NCBI GenBank assembly: GCA_001792895.1
Contig: MARA01000097.1
Location: 1-36,937, forward strand
Direction of reading: 5' to 3'
From: Lentinus brumalis
Taxonomy: Eukaryota > Basidiomycota > Agaricomycetes > Polyporales > Polyporaceae
Length of the DNA: 36,937 nt
Shown here: positions 10,235 through 21,198 of the stretch, one piece after another
Layout: each line of letters begins with the position of its first letter
Numbering within the stretch: the first letter of the stretch is position 1
The notes under the pieces: generated by a model
The model's input: only the letters and a program-made list of their open reading frames with translations
What the model was told of the DNA's origin: nothing
The model's database searches: none
Program-made: the position numbers and the translations under genes

Positions 10235-10722
10235 TGTGGTAGTTCTGATATATCACAAACAGGTTGTTGGCCTAGAGCCTTTTACAATACATGTAGGCAG
10301 GATTCGTGATGTATTACGAATTGCCGGGGAAAGCTCCCGGGGCTTCCCAATATGGCAGGCTGCCTCCCGGAGGCCTGTTATCAGTAGATTAGGCCCCGGT
10401 GGCTGTTATCTCTGTAGATAACAGCCTAATCTCATCTGTCCCGTGCTTCCCGCGCGTCCGATCAGGGCGCTTATACACCGCCACGCCTCCCGACGGTGTT
10501 TTGCCAAATATGGCAACCCTCCGCTCCTGGCACCATACAGGGGTACTTCCTCCCCCTGTAGCTCTCTCAATTCTCAACCGTTTGGCCTCGCGCTTTTTGC
10601 AATGTCTTCGCCTGCTCAGGGCGCACCTATCTAGGTCTACGCGCCAAGGTATGGTGCAGTACTCACGTTGCTGTTCCATGTATTGATGGCGCATTTTGTG
10701 CGAACAGAATCACGTATAGCAC
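10235..10722 (+). repeat. Left terminal inverted repeat
   Basis: Left arm of the foldback element. It holds internal hairpins: GGCTGTTATCT and AGATAACAGCC around CTGT at 10401-10426, itself nested in AGATTAGGC/GCCTAATCT, and CCTCCCGGAGG nearby. Beyond 10722 similarity to the right arm becomes patchy (GGCTTCCCAGA is still shared). Confidence 0.85.
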
Positions 10723-11645
10723 CGGCATCTCGGAGCCCGTCGCTTTGAAATATGGCTTCCCAGATGCCCCCACAATGTACCTATCAAACGCAACTTGCAG
10801 CGTAACATTTGGACCAGCATATGCGACGGTATGCGCACTTCTTCTGATGGTTCATGCAGTAGGTGCACATATGCTCTCCACATCAGTAGTGCTCTTTGGT
10901 AGAGCTCAAACATGTGCTTCCCAATGTCCAGCCCTTTGTTGGACTCTATCAAGCCCATAAACATGAGATTCCGATGCTTCTGAACCACACAAGGTCCAGT
11001 TCTCCTCCTCAGCACAGCAAGTCCAGTTCATTTGACCATATACTGGCCAGTTCTGCTCCGTTCGGCTTCTAACTTGTTGCAACGTGTTCGGAAGGTATAT
11101 GCGCAGAGTGAAAACACCGTAGTGTGGAATTAGGCGAGCTAGAGAGTCTTGTATCTCTCATACTGATGGCTACATAATGGTAGTAGTATATGGTAAATAT
11201 CGGTATCTGTATCACGCGCATTCTCATGCCAAAGGTATCCCCAGATTTGTATAGGTGTTCTGCTTCTTCCGAGCCCCTGAACGCATGATTTCGTCATGTG
11301 CAAGCGGAGGTACAGCACGCTCTCCTCATGTACTCAGGAGGATGCTTGATGGCTCACCTCTCAATAAATAGACGGTGTATTGATGCCAATCTTTCTGCTT
11401 AATTTACGGACACTACGGCTGCACACAAATAGTGAGTTACAGTCTTATCGGAACAAAGCCTGAAGATCAGTCAGCCTATCACTACCCCTCGGAGTACCAC
11501 AGATCCTGTCTCCTTTGTCCGATGGATAAGAGAACGAATGGCGCGGTCGGATCCGCCTGGTATCCAGCTTTCCGACATAACCAGATGTGAGGAGAACGGA
11601 CAGGAAATGGCCAAGATGTGAGGGGAGGAAGCAAAATGGCAGGGT

Positions 11646-11738
11646 GTCTTAACCACGAGTAAGACGCTTGTCTGCACAGCATGTAAGACAGGCACAAGCG
11701 TCTTACGGACTGTGGCTGCGTCTTACCATGGTTAAGAC
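11646..11738. repeat. Central nested palindrome of the foldback element
   Basis: Outer arms GTCTTAACCA (11646-11655) and TGGTTAAGAC (11729-11738) enclose inner arms GTAAGACGCTTGT (11659-11671) and ACAAGCGTCTTAC (11694-11706), both perfect. Its centre lies within about 15 bp of the midpoint of the whole element, so it marks the symmetry point. Confidence 0.85.
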
Positions 11739-12631
11739 CCTCCTGCACTGTTTGCTTACCCACTCCTTCAGTTCAGCACCGTTCAGTACGTTGGTGGGCT
11801 TGTTGGAAAGCTGTCGAATGCGCGCAGGTAGCCGTATAGTCCGTTCGCTTATCGGACGTCAGCTTACTGCTCGATCTACAGTCCCTTCCTGCACACAGAT
11901 AATTCATGAGGCCTTCAGTGCAGCATGCGATAAGGACGATTACATACATCATACATACCTGCCTGTACTGCCCAACATCTCCAGAAGAAATCAGCAGAGA
12001 AGCTTCAAGGATGGCAAAGATATACTGAAAGGTGTCCCTGGTGGTGTATTGGCTTAGTATTGAAAATACCTGATTACCTGTGGGAGCAGTAATATATATG
12101 ATAAAGAGCCCTGCATATTACAGAACTGTCACAAAAGGTATGACGCAACTATACCGAGTATTGGAGGAGTTACATAGGCAAGACTGCCCCGAGGGGTACG
12201 TATCATAAGGTGTTACGAAATGGTCCAAATCGCGCACATGTGGCCTTGCCAGAACGCACCACTCTGTGGCGTTCTGGGAAGCCCAAATATACCTCGATAC
12301 ACGCAGGATTGAGACCGGTATAAGACATTCTATCTCCTGCATATGCGTGATTAGTAATAGAGCCAGATAGGCATTTATGCTGTCCCATGATAGCAGACCG
12401 AGCGCAGACTCTGTAGAGTACACGCATACTTACCTACTGAGATATTTTCGCAGCTACCATGTCTCATATTGACTGAGATATAAGGAAACAAACAGACCTT
12501 ATGTGCCCATGAGGAGAACATGCCATATCTTCGCAGGCGCAGGACTGCTCATTACGCGCATGGGCTTATTAGAACGGCGAGTGCGTTGCGGGTCTGGGAA
12601 GCCCTTTTGCGCAGCGATCCACCTGGAACTG

Positions 12632-13122
12632 GCAGTGCTATGTGTGATTCTGTTCGCACAAAATGCGCCATCAATACATGGAACAGCAACGTGAGTACTG
12701 CACCATACCTTGGCGCGTAGACCTAGATAGGTGCGCCCTGAGCAGGCGAAGACATTGCAAAAAGCGCGAGGCCAAACGGTTGAGAATTGAGAGAGCTACA
12801 GGGGGAGGAAGTACCCCTGTATGGTGCCAGGAGCGGAGGGTTGCCATATTTGGCAAAACACCGTCGGGAGGCGTGGCGGTGTATAAGCGCCCTGATCGGA
12901 CGCGCGGGAAGCACGGGACAGATGAGATTAGGCTGTTATCTACAGAGATAACAGCCACCGGGGCCTAATCTACTGATAACAGGCCTCCGGGAGGCAGCCT
13001 GCCATATTGGGAAGCCCCGGGAGCTTTCCCCGGCAATTCGTAATACATCACGAATCCTGCCTACATATATTGTAAAGGGCTCTAGGCCAACAACCTATTC
13101 GTAATATATCAGAACTACAACA
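12632..13122 (-). repeat. Right terminal inverted repeat
   Basis: Right arm of the foldback element, matching the left arm in reverse with only scattered differences, mostly in the outer 40 and inner 20 bases. The mirror hairpin is at 12931-12956. Confidence 0.85.
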
Positions 13123-13553
13123 GCTGCTGGATGCGCGAGACGCTCATCGAGTTCATCATCAACACGGGCGACCACCGCTACGACGTAGCCGCCGTGCGCG
13201 AGGCCAGCACCCAGTCCCATTTTTGCCTCATGGCGCCCGCGTTTGTCAGCAAGAAGTCGCCCGGCATCGACCTCGTGGTCTGGCGCCGCTACATCACCTG
13301 TGACCCGAAGAAAATAGAATTCACTTGCACGTTCGGCGTGCATGGCCGCTTCCTCGGGCCCTACACGGCTACCTGCGAGCATGACCCCGACATCGCCGTC
13401 ATGATCGACGTCATGAAGGCCGGCCTGGCCAAGCTGACGAGGACGCTCCTCAACACGTCCCTCACGGTGAACATGAGCCTCGCCGAGTACGCCGCCGAGT
13501 ACGCCATGTTCACGGCGGCGCATAAGAAGGAGGAGGGCGCAGGTGCGCAGTGA
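13108..13553 (+). CDS. Hypothetical protein, cut at the foldback element
   Basis: An open frame reads rightward out of the right arm; the first ATG is at 13131 and the stop at 13551-13553, giving 140 residues. The sequence has normal globular composition (RETLIEFIINTGDHRYDV, LVVWRRYITCDPKKIEFTC, LTVNMSLAEYAAEYAMF), high GC in third positions and few low-complexity stretches, so it looks like a real exon. I do not recognise a domain. Because the frame is open back into the element edge, the true N-terminus may have been lost or lie across an unseen intron. It is not a copy of the ORF on the other side of the element. Confidence 0.5.
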
Positions 13554-15217
13554 TCGAGCAGAGAGCGTCGCCGGCGCAAGGTGCGCTCGTTGCCGAAGCG
13601 AGGTGGGATCAGGCAGGGTCCGGCATGCGTGCTACGTCGGCGGGCGTGCGCTGTGTTCGATCGGCGCGACGCGGTGTAACCATGTACTATAGTATCGTTG
13701 TGCTTGTGTCATTGTATAGTATTCCTTTCGCTGTCCACCTTCGCGCCGCGCCATCGGTTGCCATGAGCGCGCGGCAACGTATCTTTCGCGGCTCGCCTAA
13801 GATGGAGGTGGCGGATACCGACACTGATCGCGTACGGAAGCAACAAAGTACTATATATGGTAACAAGTACCGCCTTCACTCGCAGTTTACCTCCCTTCTG
13901 CTGCTTCCACGCCTCCTCTTGCTCACAAACGACATTCTACAGCTTCTTCGGGCCTGATATTGGTTACTATGACATTACTTATGGTAGTTTACGGCACATT
14001 CGTGGCCAGAAGCACCAGTGCGCCCCTAGCGAGTCTTTTGCGCGCATTTTGTACCTCAATGGAGAAACTTGACCTTAGAAACCACCTAGAGTAACACAGC
14101 CAGGTGATCAGAGGTCCCCCAACAAATTACCGAACAAGCCCGAGTGAGGATAGGTGAGGAGAGTGCGAGGACTCCGCCCTGAGTAACAGCATGACCCGAT
14201 ACAACGGACTCAGCATCCGCGCGCTCCTGGCGCGCATTTTGGCACTATTGGCGGCCAGAAAACGGAGTGTGGAGGCTCCCCTCCATCTCAACGTACGGTA
14301 GGCCCAGTGTAGAGTCGACCACCTCACGTGATTATCACGCTTTACAAAGCCACCCACCTCCATCAGCATCAAGCCCAGGTAACGATCAATCGGCATTTCC
14401 CATGACGCCTGCCTGGTTTGGGGGGTGGGGCTCACGTTCGGCGCAGCTTGCGCTCGTTCACGGTGCGGCACGTACCGCTCGCGCCCCGACCGCCTGACCT
14501 GCCCGGATAGCGAAGGTGGGTACGTCTTCGGCCTCTAGGACCCGCCGTGCGCGACCTGCGCCCAGACACATCCACCCTCATACCACTGGAACCACTGACG
14601 GCTGTTGACGTCCCACGCAGGCGCACCCTGCGCTCGCTTCAGCGCTGCTGACCACTACTCGGTCGGAGGAAGTCCGCCGCCCGTCCGAGGCCGCCGAGCG
14701 TCCCTCGCGCTCCCTCAGTCGGGTGAGCAACCACACTCTCCTGTCCCTCTTGTCTTCCTCCACCTTCTGCCACAACTGTCGCTAGCGTAGCTATGCCTTC
14801 GCGTATGGCGGATTCGGCCGACCCCCATTATGCGGCCCGGCGGAAATCCACGCGAATTCCACCTGGGCCAGCGCTCAAACCCATGCCACCCTAGACCCAA
14901 AGGCCCGGTTTGGGTGGGGTTTCGGCGTGCCCTGCCAATCTGTGTCGTGGGACGATGCACGCTTTTCCCAGCTTAAACCAATCCCGAGCCGAGCTACCGA
15001 ATGGGCCCTCAACCCCTTCCCAATCCCGCACAAACCTAACAGCCTGCGCATATTCATTGCGCCACGCAACCGACGACATTGCCTGTGGTATCCCCGGACA
15101 CGGCTAAACCTCTTTCTCCACCCGCTTTGCGAAGCACCCGAAAGATATGACCCCATCGGCCCCATTTAAGAACCCCGTCGACCCTGAACTCATCCGCCCA
15201 TAGACTCACCGCTCCCC
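13554..15217. other. Intergenic region upstream of gene B
   Basis: No convincing gene. The region becomes GC-rich and CpG-rich towards gene B. A TATA-like CATTTAAG lies at 15163-15170, about 50 bases before the start codon of B. Frames on the minus strand at 14127-14471 and 14875-15165 have no recognisable motif. Confidence 0.4.
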
Positions 15218-18200
15218 ATGCAGTACCCCGATGAGCTCCTCCCCCCTCGCCAGGTCGGGCTGCAGGACCTGCTAGACTACAGCGCCCCCATGTTTGATAA
15301 CAACTGGGGCGACGATCTGGCCCTCCTTCAGCTCGCCGGCCGCTATACTCCCCCCAATGGTCAACAGGAACGCATCTATGTCAATCCCACTCAGGGCATG
15401 GAGCCCGCCACACGGCAGGATTGCGAACTCTCCGGCGACTTTGACTCGGTCATCGGCATCACTAGCACCCTCCCGCTCAAAATGGGCATCGCCATCTCCC
15501 CGTGCCTTCCTTCAGAGACACACTCAAGAAGCCAGTGCACATCAACCACACGATCACCCGTGGTGGAGTACGTAGCCGCCGCGTATTTAGTGCCAATCCC
15601 CTCACATGGCCCATTACAGAAGCGCATGAGGTTGCCGTTGCATCAAATTGCCAATATATGCTTTGCCAAAAGCGAGCTTCGCTCACAGATCAGAATAATG
15701 TTCCCCAACATCTCTGGCGAAGGTGGTCCGCCGCAGCTGACTCAGCAGGACCTCACCTTCCTGTACGACAAAGCAATCCGGCCGGCCGTAGTTGCCCACA
15801 CACACAGTGAGATAGCTCACTGGCCTGTCTCGTATTCGGCCGCCCTGAAACTGAGCCGCGACAACAACGGCCAGCTCCACACGAGCAGCCTGGACATCGA
15901 CGAATGGTCCCTGCCCGAGTTCGCTACCCACTTGCTCGCGAACTTGGCTGACAACCCGCGCCTGAAGGACGCTTTCTTCATGATCGAGCTGCGTGGCACA
16001 AAGGGGCTGTACCCCTTCAACTACCGCCACCGTGCAACCGAGGCCCCCGCGAGTGGAACCACTGCATCGAGCGGATCAACCTCGACGATGAAGACCGCGC
16101 TAACTGGTACATTGACCTGGGCATGGAGATCAAGCGTCCCGGCTACGTACTCCAATGGCTGACGGCTGGTCACCGTAAGATCTTGGAGAAAGCTATCCCC
16201 AGCTCCCCCCGAGTTGATGTCGAGGCACTCATGAGCGGGAACAACTTCGAGGTCGACGTGTCGGGCCACCTCTTCGACCTTTCCGGGTTCAGATGCAACC
16301 CCGGCGCCAAAGGCAAGAGGGACAAAGTCGTGCATGTCAATGTGTATACCACGGACAAGTCCGCCTCCTACCAACTCCATCGCGGTGCCTTCTCCCCACA
16401 CTCCTGCACTTCCCTGTACCCCGCCAATATCGAGAAACTCATGAAGGACATGGACATCATGGGGGACACATTCCTCGAATGTGCCGGTGCACGCGGGACG
16501 ATTCAGGATGGCACAGCGCGCTGGGAAATACGCGTTCAAATCGACGCCGCTCTGGCCCTGATCCCCCGCCTCACTGACCAGTTCCTCCAACAATGTGTCA
16601 TATGCATCCCTAGCGAGATCTGGTGGTGAGCATACTTTACCCTCCTGCCCCGGGGCACCACTCACACGGCTTCGCTTCTGCCAGGGACACGAAGTATGCC
16701 CGTCTGGATGCACTGAGGTACATTGTGCGGCAAATGCACACAGAATCACCTCAGCACCGGGCCAAGCTTGTGTCCGCCCGCCTTGGAGCTGCTATCATCC
16801 TGATGCTCAACTCGCTGGTCTCTCGACCCCCCGACTGGACCGCTTTCAGGGACATTGCTCAGCACTGCACTATGCGCATCCCCCGAGGCTACATGCCTGG
16901 GGATGCCGTGGACGAGGATGCCGACCACGAAATGGTTCCCATCGGCACGCAGCAAGGGTTATGGTTTGCCTGCGACATTGTCCAAGACAGTGTCACCAAC
17001 GCGCTTCGCATACCAGCCAACCATCAATCAGACCCCGGCCTGCTGTTATCTTTGTACCGGGTACAGAACATCTACGAGCTTGAGGCCATCATGGGCTTCC
17101 ATGGTGGGCGCAGGCAACGCCGCACCGCCAACCTCACCCGCACTGCTGCCTCTACGCACAAGATCTCCCCTCCCATTCAATTCGTCAACCCCGAGGGTGT
17201 GGAGGACCTTGAGCTTGGCCTTGTCGCGCGGGGAGTAAAGGTCCGCTTGGAGGACGACCTCGCCGGTCCCGATGTTGTGGCCAATGCCGACCAGGAAGGT
17301 GAAGACGATCCAGACTATCTCGGTCCTAGGACCAACCTAGATGAGTTCGTCAACCGCATCTGGGCTCAGTTCACCTTCGACCTTATACGAAATTCCCCCA
17401 ACCGCAAAGACAAGAGCGCCTCGGCGTACTGCAGCCTCTCACTGGAACAACGCGCACAAATCACCTCGGACACGTTCAAATCGTACATACTCCCCTTCTA
17501 CAGTGCCTCCTACCGGCTCCGCGACCAGGCGTGGTGGGACAAGACATTCCGGCAGGTCTTCCCTCTCACCCAGGCCGACCTCGTACCTGGCACCCAGGGC
17601 ACTCAGAATCTGCGCTACTTGGACATGTGGCTTGGCCTCCAGAGACACACGACAGAGGAGCATCTGAAGATCATCTGGACCCTTCTCAAAAACCTGTTTG
17701 GTCAGTTCAAGTGGTTCCCGGACGTCGAGCGCGAACGCCTTTGGTCCACTAAGAAGGTCAAGGGCTCCACACACTACACACATATTTGTGCACAGGGTCA
17801 GGAGGACACAGGACTCGGCGTCCACATTGCGTTGTTGGACAAGTGGTACCGGGGCCAGCAGGTCGTTCTTAGCGCAGATGTCCAAGCCGCACAGGATGAC
17901 GAAGGACCCGGGCGCGACGATCACGAGGATGAAGCTGAGGATCCACGCAACCAGCCGCCTGCGCCTGCACCACGGCCTCGCCTGTCGGCGCCTCCGCGCG
18001 GGGAGAGGATCGGCCCGGGATCTCAGGCAGCGCAGTCTCCCATCGTGCGCGACCGGTACAACCGCCACTCCACTCGCGATCTTCCCCCTTCTGCCTCGGC
18101 CCACGCGACCACTGCGCAGCGCATGGCGAACATGTGGGGTGTTACCCATGCACGGCCGCATGAGCCCCGTTTGATGCTCCCACCCGGTTCCCCCTTGTGC

Positions 18201-19159
18201 GGCATTCCAGCATGGAGAGGGAAGAGCCTTCTGATACCACGCCCAGGCGGGCGCAGGGTGCGCTCGCGCGCGACCGTGAGTCTCCAGTCCGGGACCCGCT
18301 GCGCAGGAGTACGCCCGAGCGTTCTGCCTCCGCTCTGCGCGTGGGTGCGCGACGCACGCCAGCGCAGGGTGCGCCCCCCTCACCGTCCGCCGTGGCGCGC
18401 ACTGGCGATGCTGCCCCAACTCCCACGACCGACTCTGCCGGTGTTGCTGTCGTCAACGCGCAAGCGCATGGTGCGCCCGGTTGGCGGGGAAGCATGCCCC
18501 GCAGTCGCTCCTCCAGCGCCACGTCTCCACAACCACACCGTGCGGGCGCGGTGGCCATGGGCGCGCCCCGATCCGCCAGCGTCAGGGCGGACCCCTCAGG
18601 TGCCACCCAGGGCAACCCCCTTCCCCGGCCAGCGCAGGCTGCGCGCGTAATGCAGCCCCGCCAGCCCCCCTCCGGGCGAGGGCCCCCAGTCTTCCTCCCA
18701 ACAACGCGCTCCGCCTGCCCTCTGCGGGTAGCACCTCCCGCAGCACCTCCCCGTCCACAGCGCGCACCTGCCTGGGGGGCCAAGCGCCCAGCTACGGGTT
18801 GCGCCTCCCCTCTATGGGCCCCAATGCCGGCTCCCCAGGGTCTTCCTTGCCGCCCCCGAAAGGCGCCCTCGTCCCCTCGATCAGGTAGCGACGCTCTCAG
18901 CACCTCGCTTCGCCTACCTTCGGATGGACTCCACACTTCGCCTATCGCATCCAGCAGCCGCTCGCACACAGCCACCAACAAGACCCTGTTTTTCGTCACC
19001 CTGGATCGGCCCAAGCGAGCCAGGCGGAGCATCGACGCGATGAAAGAGGAGGAGGAGGAAAGTTTCTTGCGCAGCAGTGTGGAGGCGCAGAAACAAGAGG
19101 AGGAGGAGGAGGAGGAGGAGGAGGAGGAAGTGCGGCCCGACAAGCGGGCGCGTACGTAG
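15218..19159 (+). CDS. Gene B: uncharacterised three-exon protein, paralogue of gene A, frame broken at three C runs
   Basis: Exons 15218-15567, 15620-16625 and 16685-19159 share both intron positions with gene A (52 and 59 bp introns). Matching blocks: PDELLPPRQVGL (A: PDEYLPPKTVGL), SGDFDSVIG, KRMRLPLHQI, DAFFMIELRG, GYVLQWLT, NVYTTDKSASYQ, IQDGTARWEIRV, IWW at the exon 2 end, and NRIWAQFTFDLI. The frame is lost by one base at 15498-15501 (C4), 16044-16048 (C5) and 18190-18194 (C5). Counting one more C at each gives 1278 codons exactly, about 1277 residues. The C-terminus is Pro/Arg/Ala-rich, then has a glutamate run of about 12 (near 19100) and ends in RPDKRART, a possible nuclear localisation signal. 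Function unknown. Either a pseudogene or an intact gene with assembly errors; I favour the latter. Confidence 0.8.
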
Positions 19160-19304
19160 TCCAGCGGTAGCGTTGGGGACAACCAATTTTACCATCATGT
19201 TTCTGTGAGGGGTCTACCGTCCCGTGACCAGCTGCCAATGGCTGATTGCTGCTGCACGGCGAGAGCGATCGATTGATGCATCAAACATTCATTGATTATA
19301 TCGA

Positions 19305-19440
19305 TAAAGTCACGGCGGAACGGTATAGCATAGACTGATTGACGAGGCAAAACTGTGAAGCCCGCTACGAGTGACGGCGCAACGGTCCAGGATGAACTCA
19401 TTGACGAGGCAAAACTGTGAAGCTCTGCTACAGCATTGCA
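19305..19440 (+). repeat. Short tandem duplication
   Basis: Two copies about 66 bp apart share GT(C/G)ACGGCG, AACGGT and then ATTGACGAGGCAAAACTGTG followed by AAGC and a GCTAC motif. They lie just upstream of the TATA box of the BAH gene and could be duplicated promoter sequence. Confidence 0.7.
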
Positions 19441-19470
19441 ACCCGAGGTCTTCAAGCGCTGTCCTGCAAG

Positions 19471-19477
19471 TATATAA
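19471..19477 (+). promoter_or_regulatory. TATA box of the BAH gene
   Basis: TATATAA lies 44-50 bases before the ATG at 19521. Confidence 0.6.
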
Positions 19478-19520
19478 CCAGGGGCTTCAGGGGAGACATG
19501 CAGACATCGCTCTCCACACA

Positions 19521-20879
19521 ATGCCAGGCGACCCACACACTGCAAATGCGGCCTATGCTGACGCCCTTAAAGCGGAGCATGCATTCCTGAGGGAGCCCCC
19601 GTTGAACGTGCCCATGCATGTTGTTGATGGTGAGTAAGGTCCCATGTTGCCCCGTGCCGCTGGTGGCTGATGCTGCCCGCAGCTTTGCATCATGACAAGT
19701 CCTTCCATTTGAAGAAGGGCCAGGTGTATGCGCGAAATTGATTGTCTTACTCCTGCGTACTGATATTGTGACCGTGGCAGCTACCGAATCAAGGTGGATG
19801 GGCACGAGTTCGTGGGGAAGATCCAGTCTCTGTCGAAGTACACACCGCCAGATGACGGCCCCTCGGTTGTGAGTGCCCTGATGTGGTCCTGCTTGTGCAC
19901 GCTGACGGAGAGTGTAGGCGGTAGTGACCGTCGCCAAAATGATGACTGGCGAGCAGGTCTGCAAGTTGGACCCGCCTCAAGCCAAACTCTTCGGTCAACC
20001 CGAGAGTACGTGGGCGATCTGCGAGCTGAAAGGACTGTACATCGAGACGGATGCCTTGCAGACAGTGTGGGAGACCGACCTGGTGGAGTGGCTTCCCGTG
20101 TTCTCGTTCGAGCCGGCCCGCCGTGATATGATGGTTTACCCCAAACCACCGGCTGGGCGATATTGGAGCCGAGATGATGTGAAGCTGAGCGTGCGACAGG
20201 GCCCGAGGGGACAGAAGAAGTCCTGATGCAGACCTCGGTGAGCACTCGCAAGTCATTTGCTGCCGGTCAGAGAGCGTAACTAATGAATTTGAGAAGCGGC
20301 GGATATGCACGGAGGCATGTTGGCGGGGGGGCAATGGGCGTTTGGGTCCAAGACAGCTCGCACTGTCGCGGAGTCTGGGTGGGGCTCGTGGCGGTGCTGT
20401 GTGCTATGCGACTTCAGCCAGGGGCAGTGGTATCACAAGGAATGCCTGGAGGAACTGGGACAACCGTTCACCGCCGAAGATGCGCAGGCGACGCGCAAGC
20501 AGAAGGCCGCGACCGAGGGGGGCCTGCCTGCGTGGATCACCCCCTTTCGGAGTTCAAAGTAGCCGAAGCAAATGACACGTATTGGCACACCATCCAGGGG
20601 TTGCCGATCCAGCGTGGGTATCCCAAGCTGAAGGAGCCCGGGGTGTTCTCGTTCGAGCGGCTGCTGATGGCTGTGCGGCATGAGGCACGGACCCCCAAGA
20701 ATGCCAGAGGAAGGGTAGTCGAGTTGGTCATGGAGAACACATGGAGACCAGGGGACGGACTTGAGCGTGGGGAGGTGTCTATGCAGCGTGGGATGGAGGC
20801 ATTGTGCCTGCTGGACCGCTGGGCACAAGATGAGAGTGCACACTTGTACTACAGGTGTCCTGAAGGCCACGTCTGTTAG
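19521..20879 (+). CDS. BAH domain and zinc-finger protein, frame broken at three G/C runs
   Basis: Exons 19521-19629, 19683-19737, 19781-19868, 19918-20237 and 20294-20879 give 387 codons exactly when one base is counted in at 20207-20210 (G4), 20325-20331 (G7) and 20540-20544 (C5). The middle part (GQVYARN, RIKVDGHEFVGKIQSLSKY, VAKMMTGEQVCKL, WAICELKGLYIETDAL) has the pattern of a BAH domain, a chromatin and nucleosome-binding module. After it comes a zinc-finger-like segment (RRICTEAC, CCVLCDFSQGQWYHKECL), then LPIQRGYP and a final YYRCPEGHVC. I recall this BAH plus C-terminal Cys pattern as a multi-copy basidiomycete family. The intron 19738-19780 begins TT rather than GT, which is odd. 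Likely role, by family, is reading chromatin; the target is unknown. Confidence 0.6.
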
Positions 20880-20920
20880 CCAGCTGCCTGATCATTGCAA
20901 TGAATGATTTCTCTAGGGTT

Positions 20921-20946
20921 AGTAATCCCCCGAAGGGGGGATTACT
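20921..20946. repeat. Perfect hairpin
   Basis: Arms AGTAATCCCCC and GGGGGATTACT around a GAAG loop, 42 bp after the stop codon of the BAH gene. It could act in 3' processing of that gene, or mark the edge of a repeat. A smaller palindrome TCCCGATCGGGA lies at 21057-21068. Confidence 0.8.
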
Positions 20947-21198
20947 GCCCGGCTGCGTCACGAACGGAGTTTTGGTCAGAATCACGTGATTACGGGCATT
21001 TCGGGCAGCTCCCGATCCGATCTAGCGACTGCCGGCGCCAAATTACCGTGGGAACGTCCCGATCGGGAAATATGCAAATTCCGATTAAAGAGCTCGGATA
21101 TTCGCATGCCTCATGTACGTCTATGTACGTGCGATCGGCGTCGCGGTCATATGATGATGACTGTGTGTGCGCGCAGGTCGTTAGTACAAACATGCATT

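Larger units (their letters stand above)
10235..13122. mobile_element. Foldback (long inverted repeat) element, no transposase seen
   Basis: About 490-bp terminal arms at 10235-10722 and 12632-13122 are almost identical inverted copies; 306 bp of them (10389-10694 and 12663-12968) encode the same conceptual peptide in both. The inner 1.9 kb is also an inverted duplication, but diverged: for example 11521-11545 matches 11838-11860 in reverse. The centre is a nested hairpin at 11646-11738. No frame resembles a transposase, so it would be non-autonomous. The outer ends read GTAGTTCTGATATAT. I see no clear target-site duplication. Confidence 0.75.

Noticed and set aside
10389..12968. Identical 101-codon ORFs in the two foldback arms (10389-10694 and 12663-12968) as a gene pair
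   Set aside because: The identity follows from the inverted repeat itself. The peptide has no recognisable motif and equal-length frames run on the opposite strand.
10235..13122. Autonomous transposon with a transposase between the long inverted repeats
   Set aside because: No frame in 10723-12631 exceeds about 130 codons or shows a transposase motif.
20914..20922. Telomere-like TAGGGTTAG
   Set aside because: Only a single half-repeat next to a hairpin; no tandem TTAGGG array.
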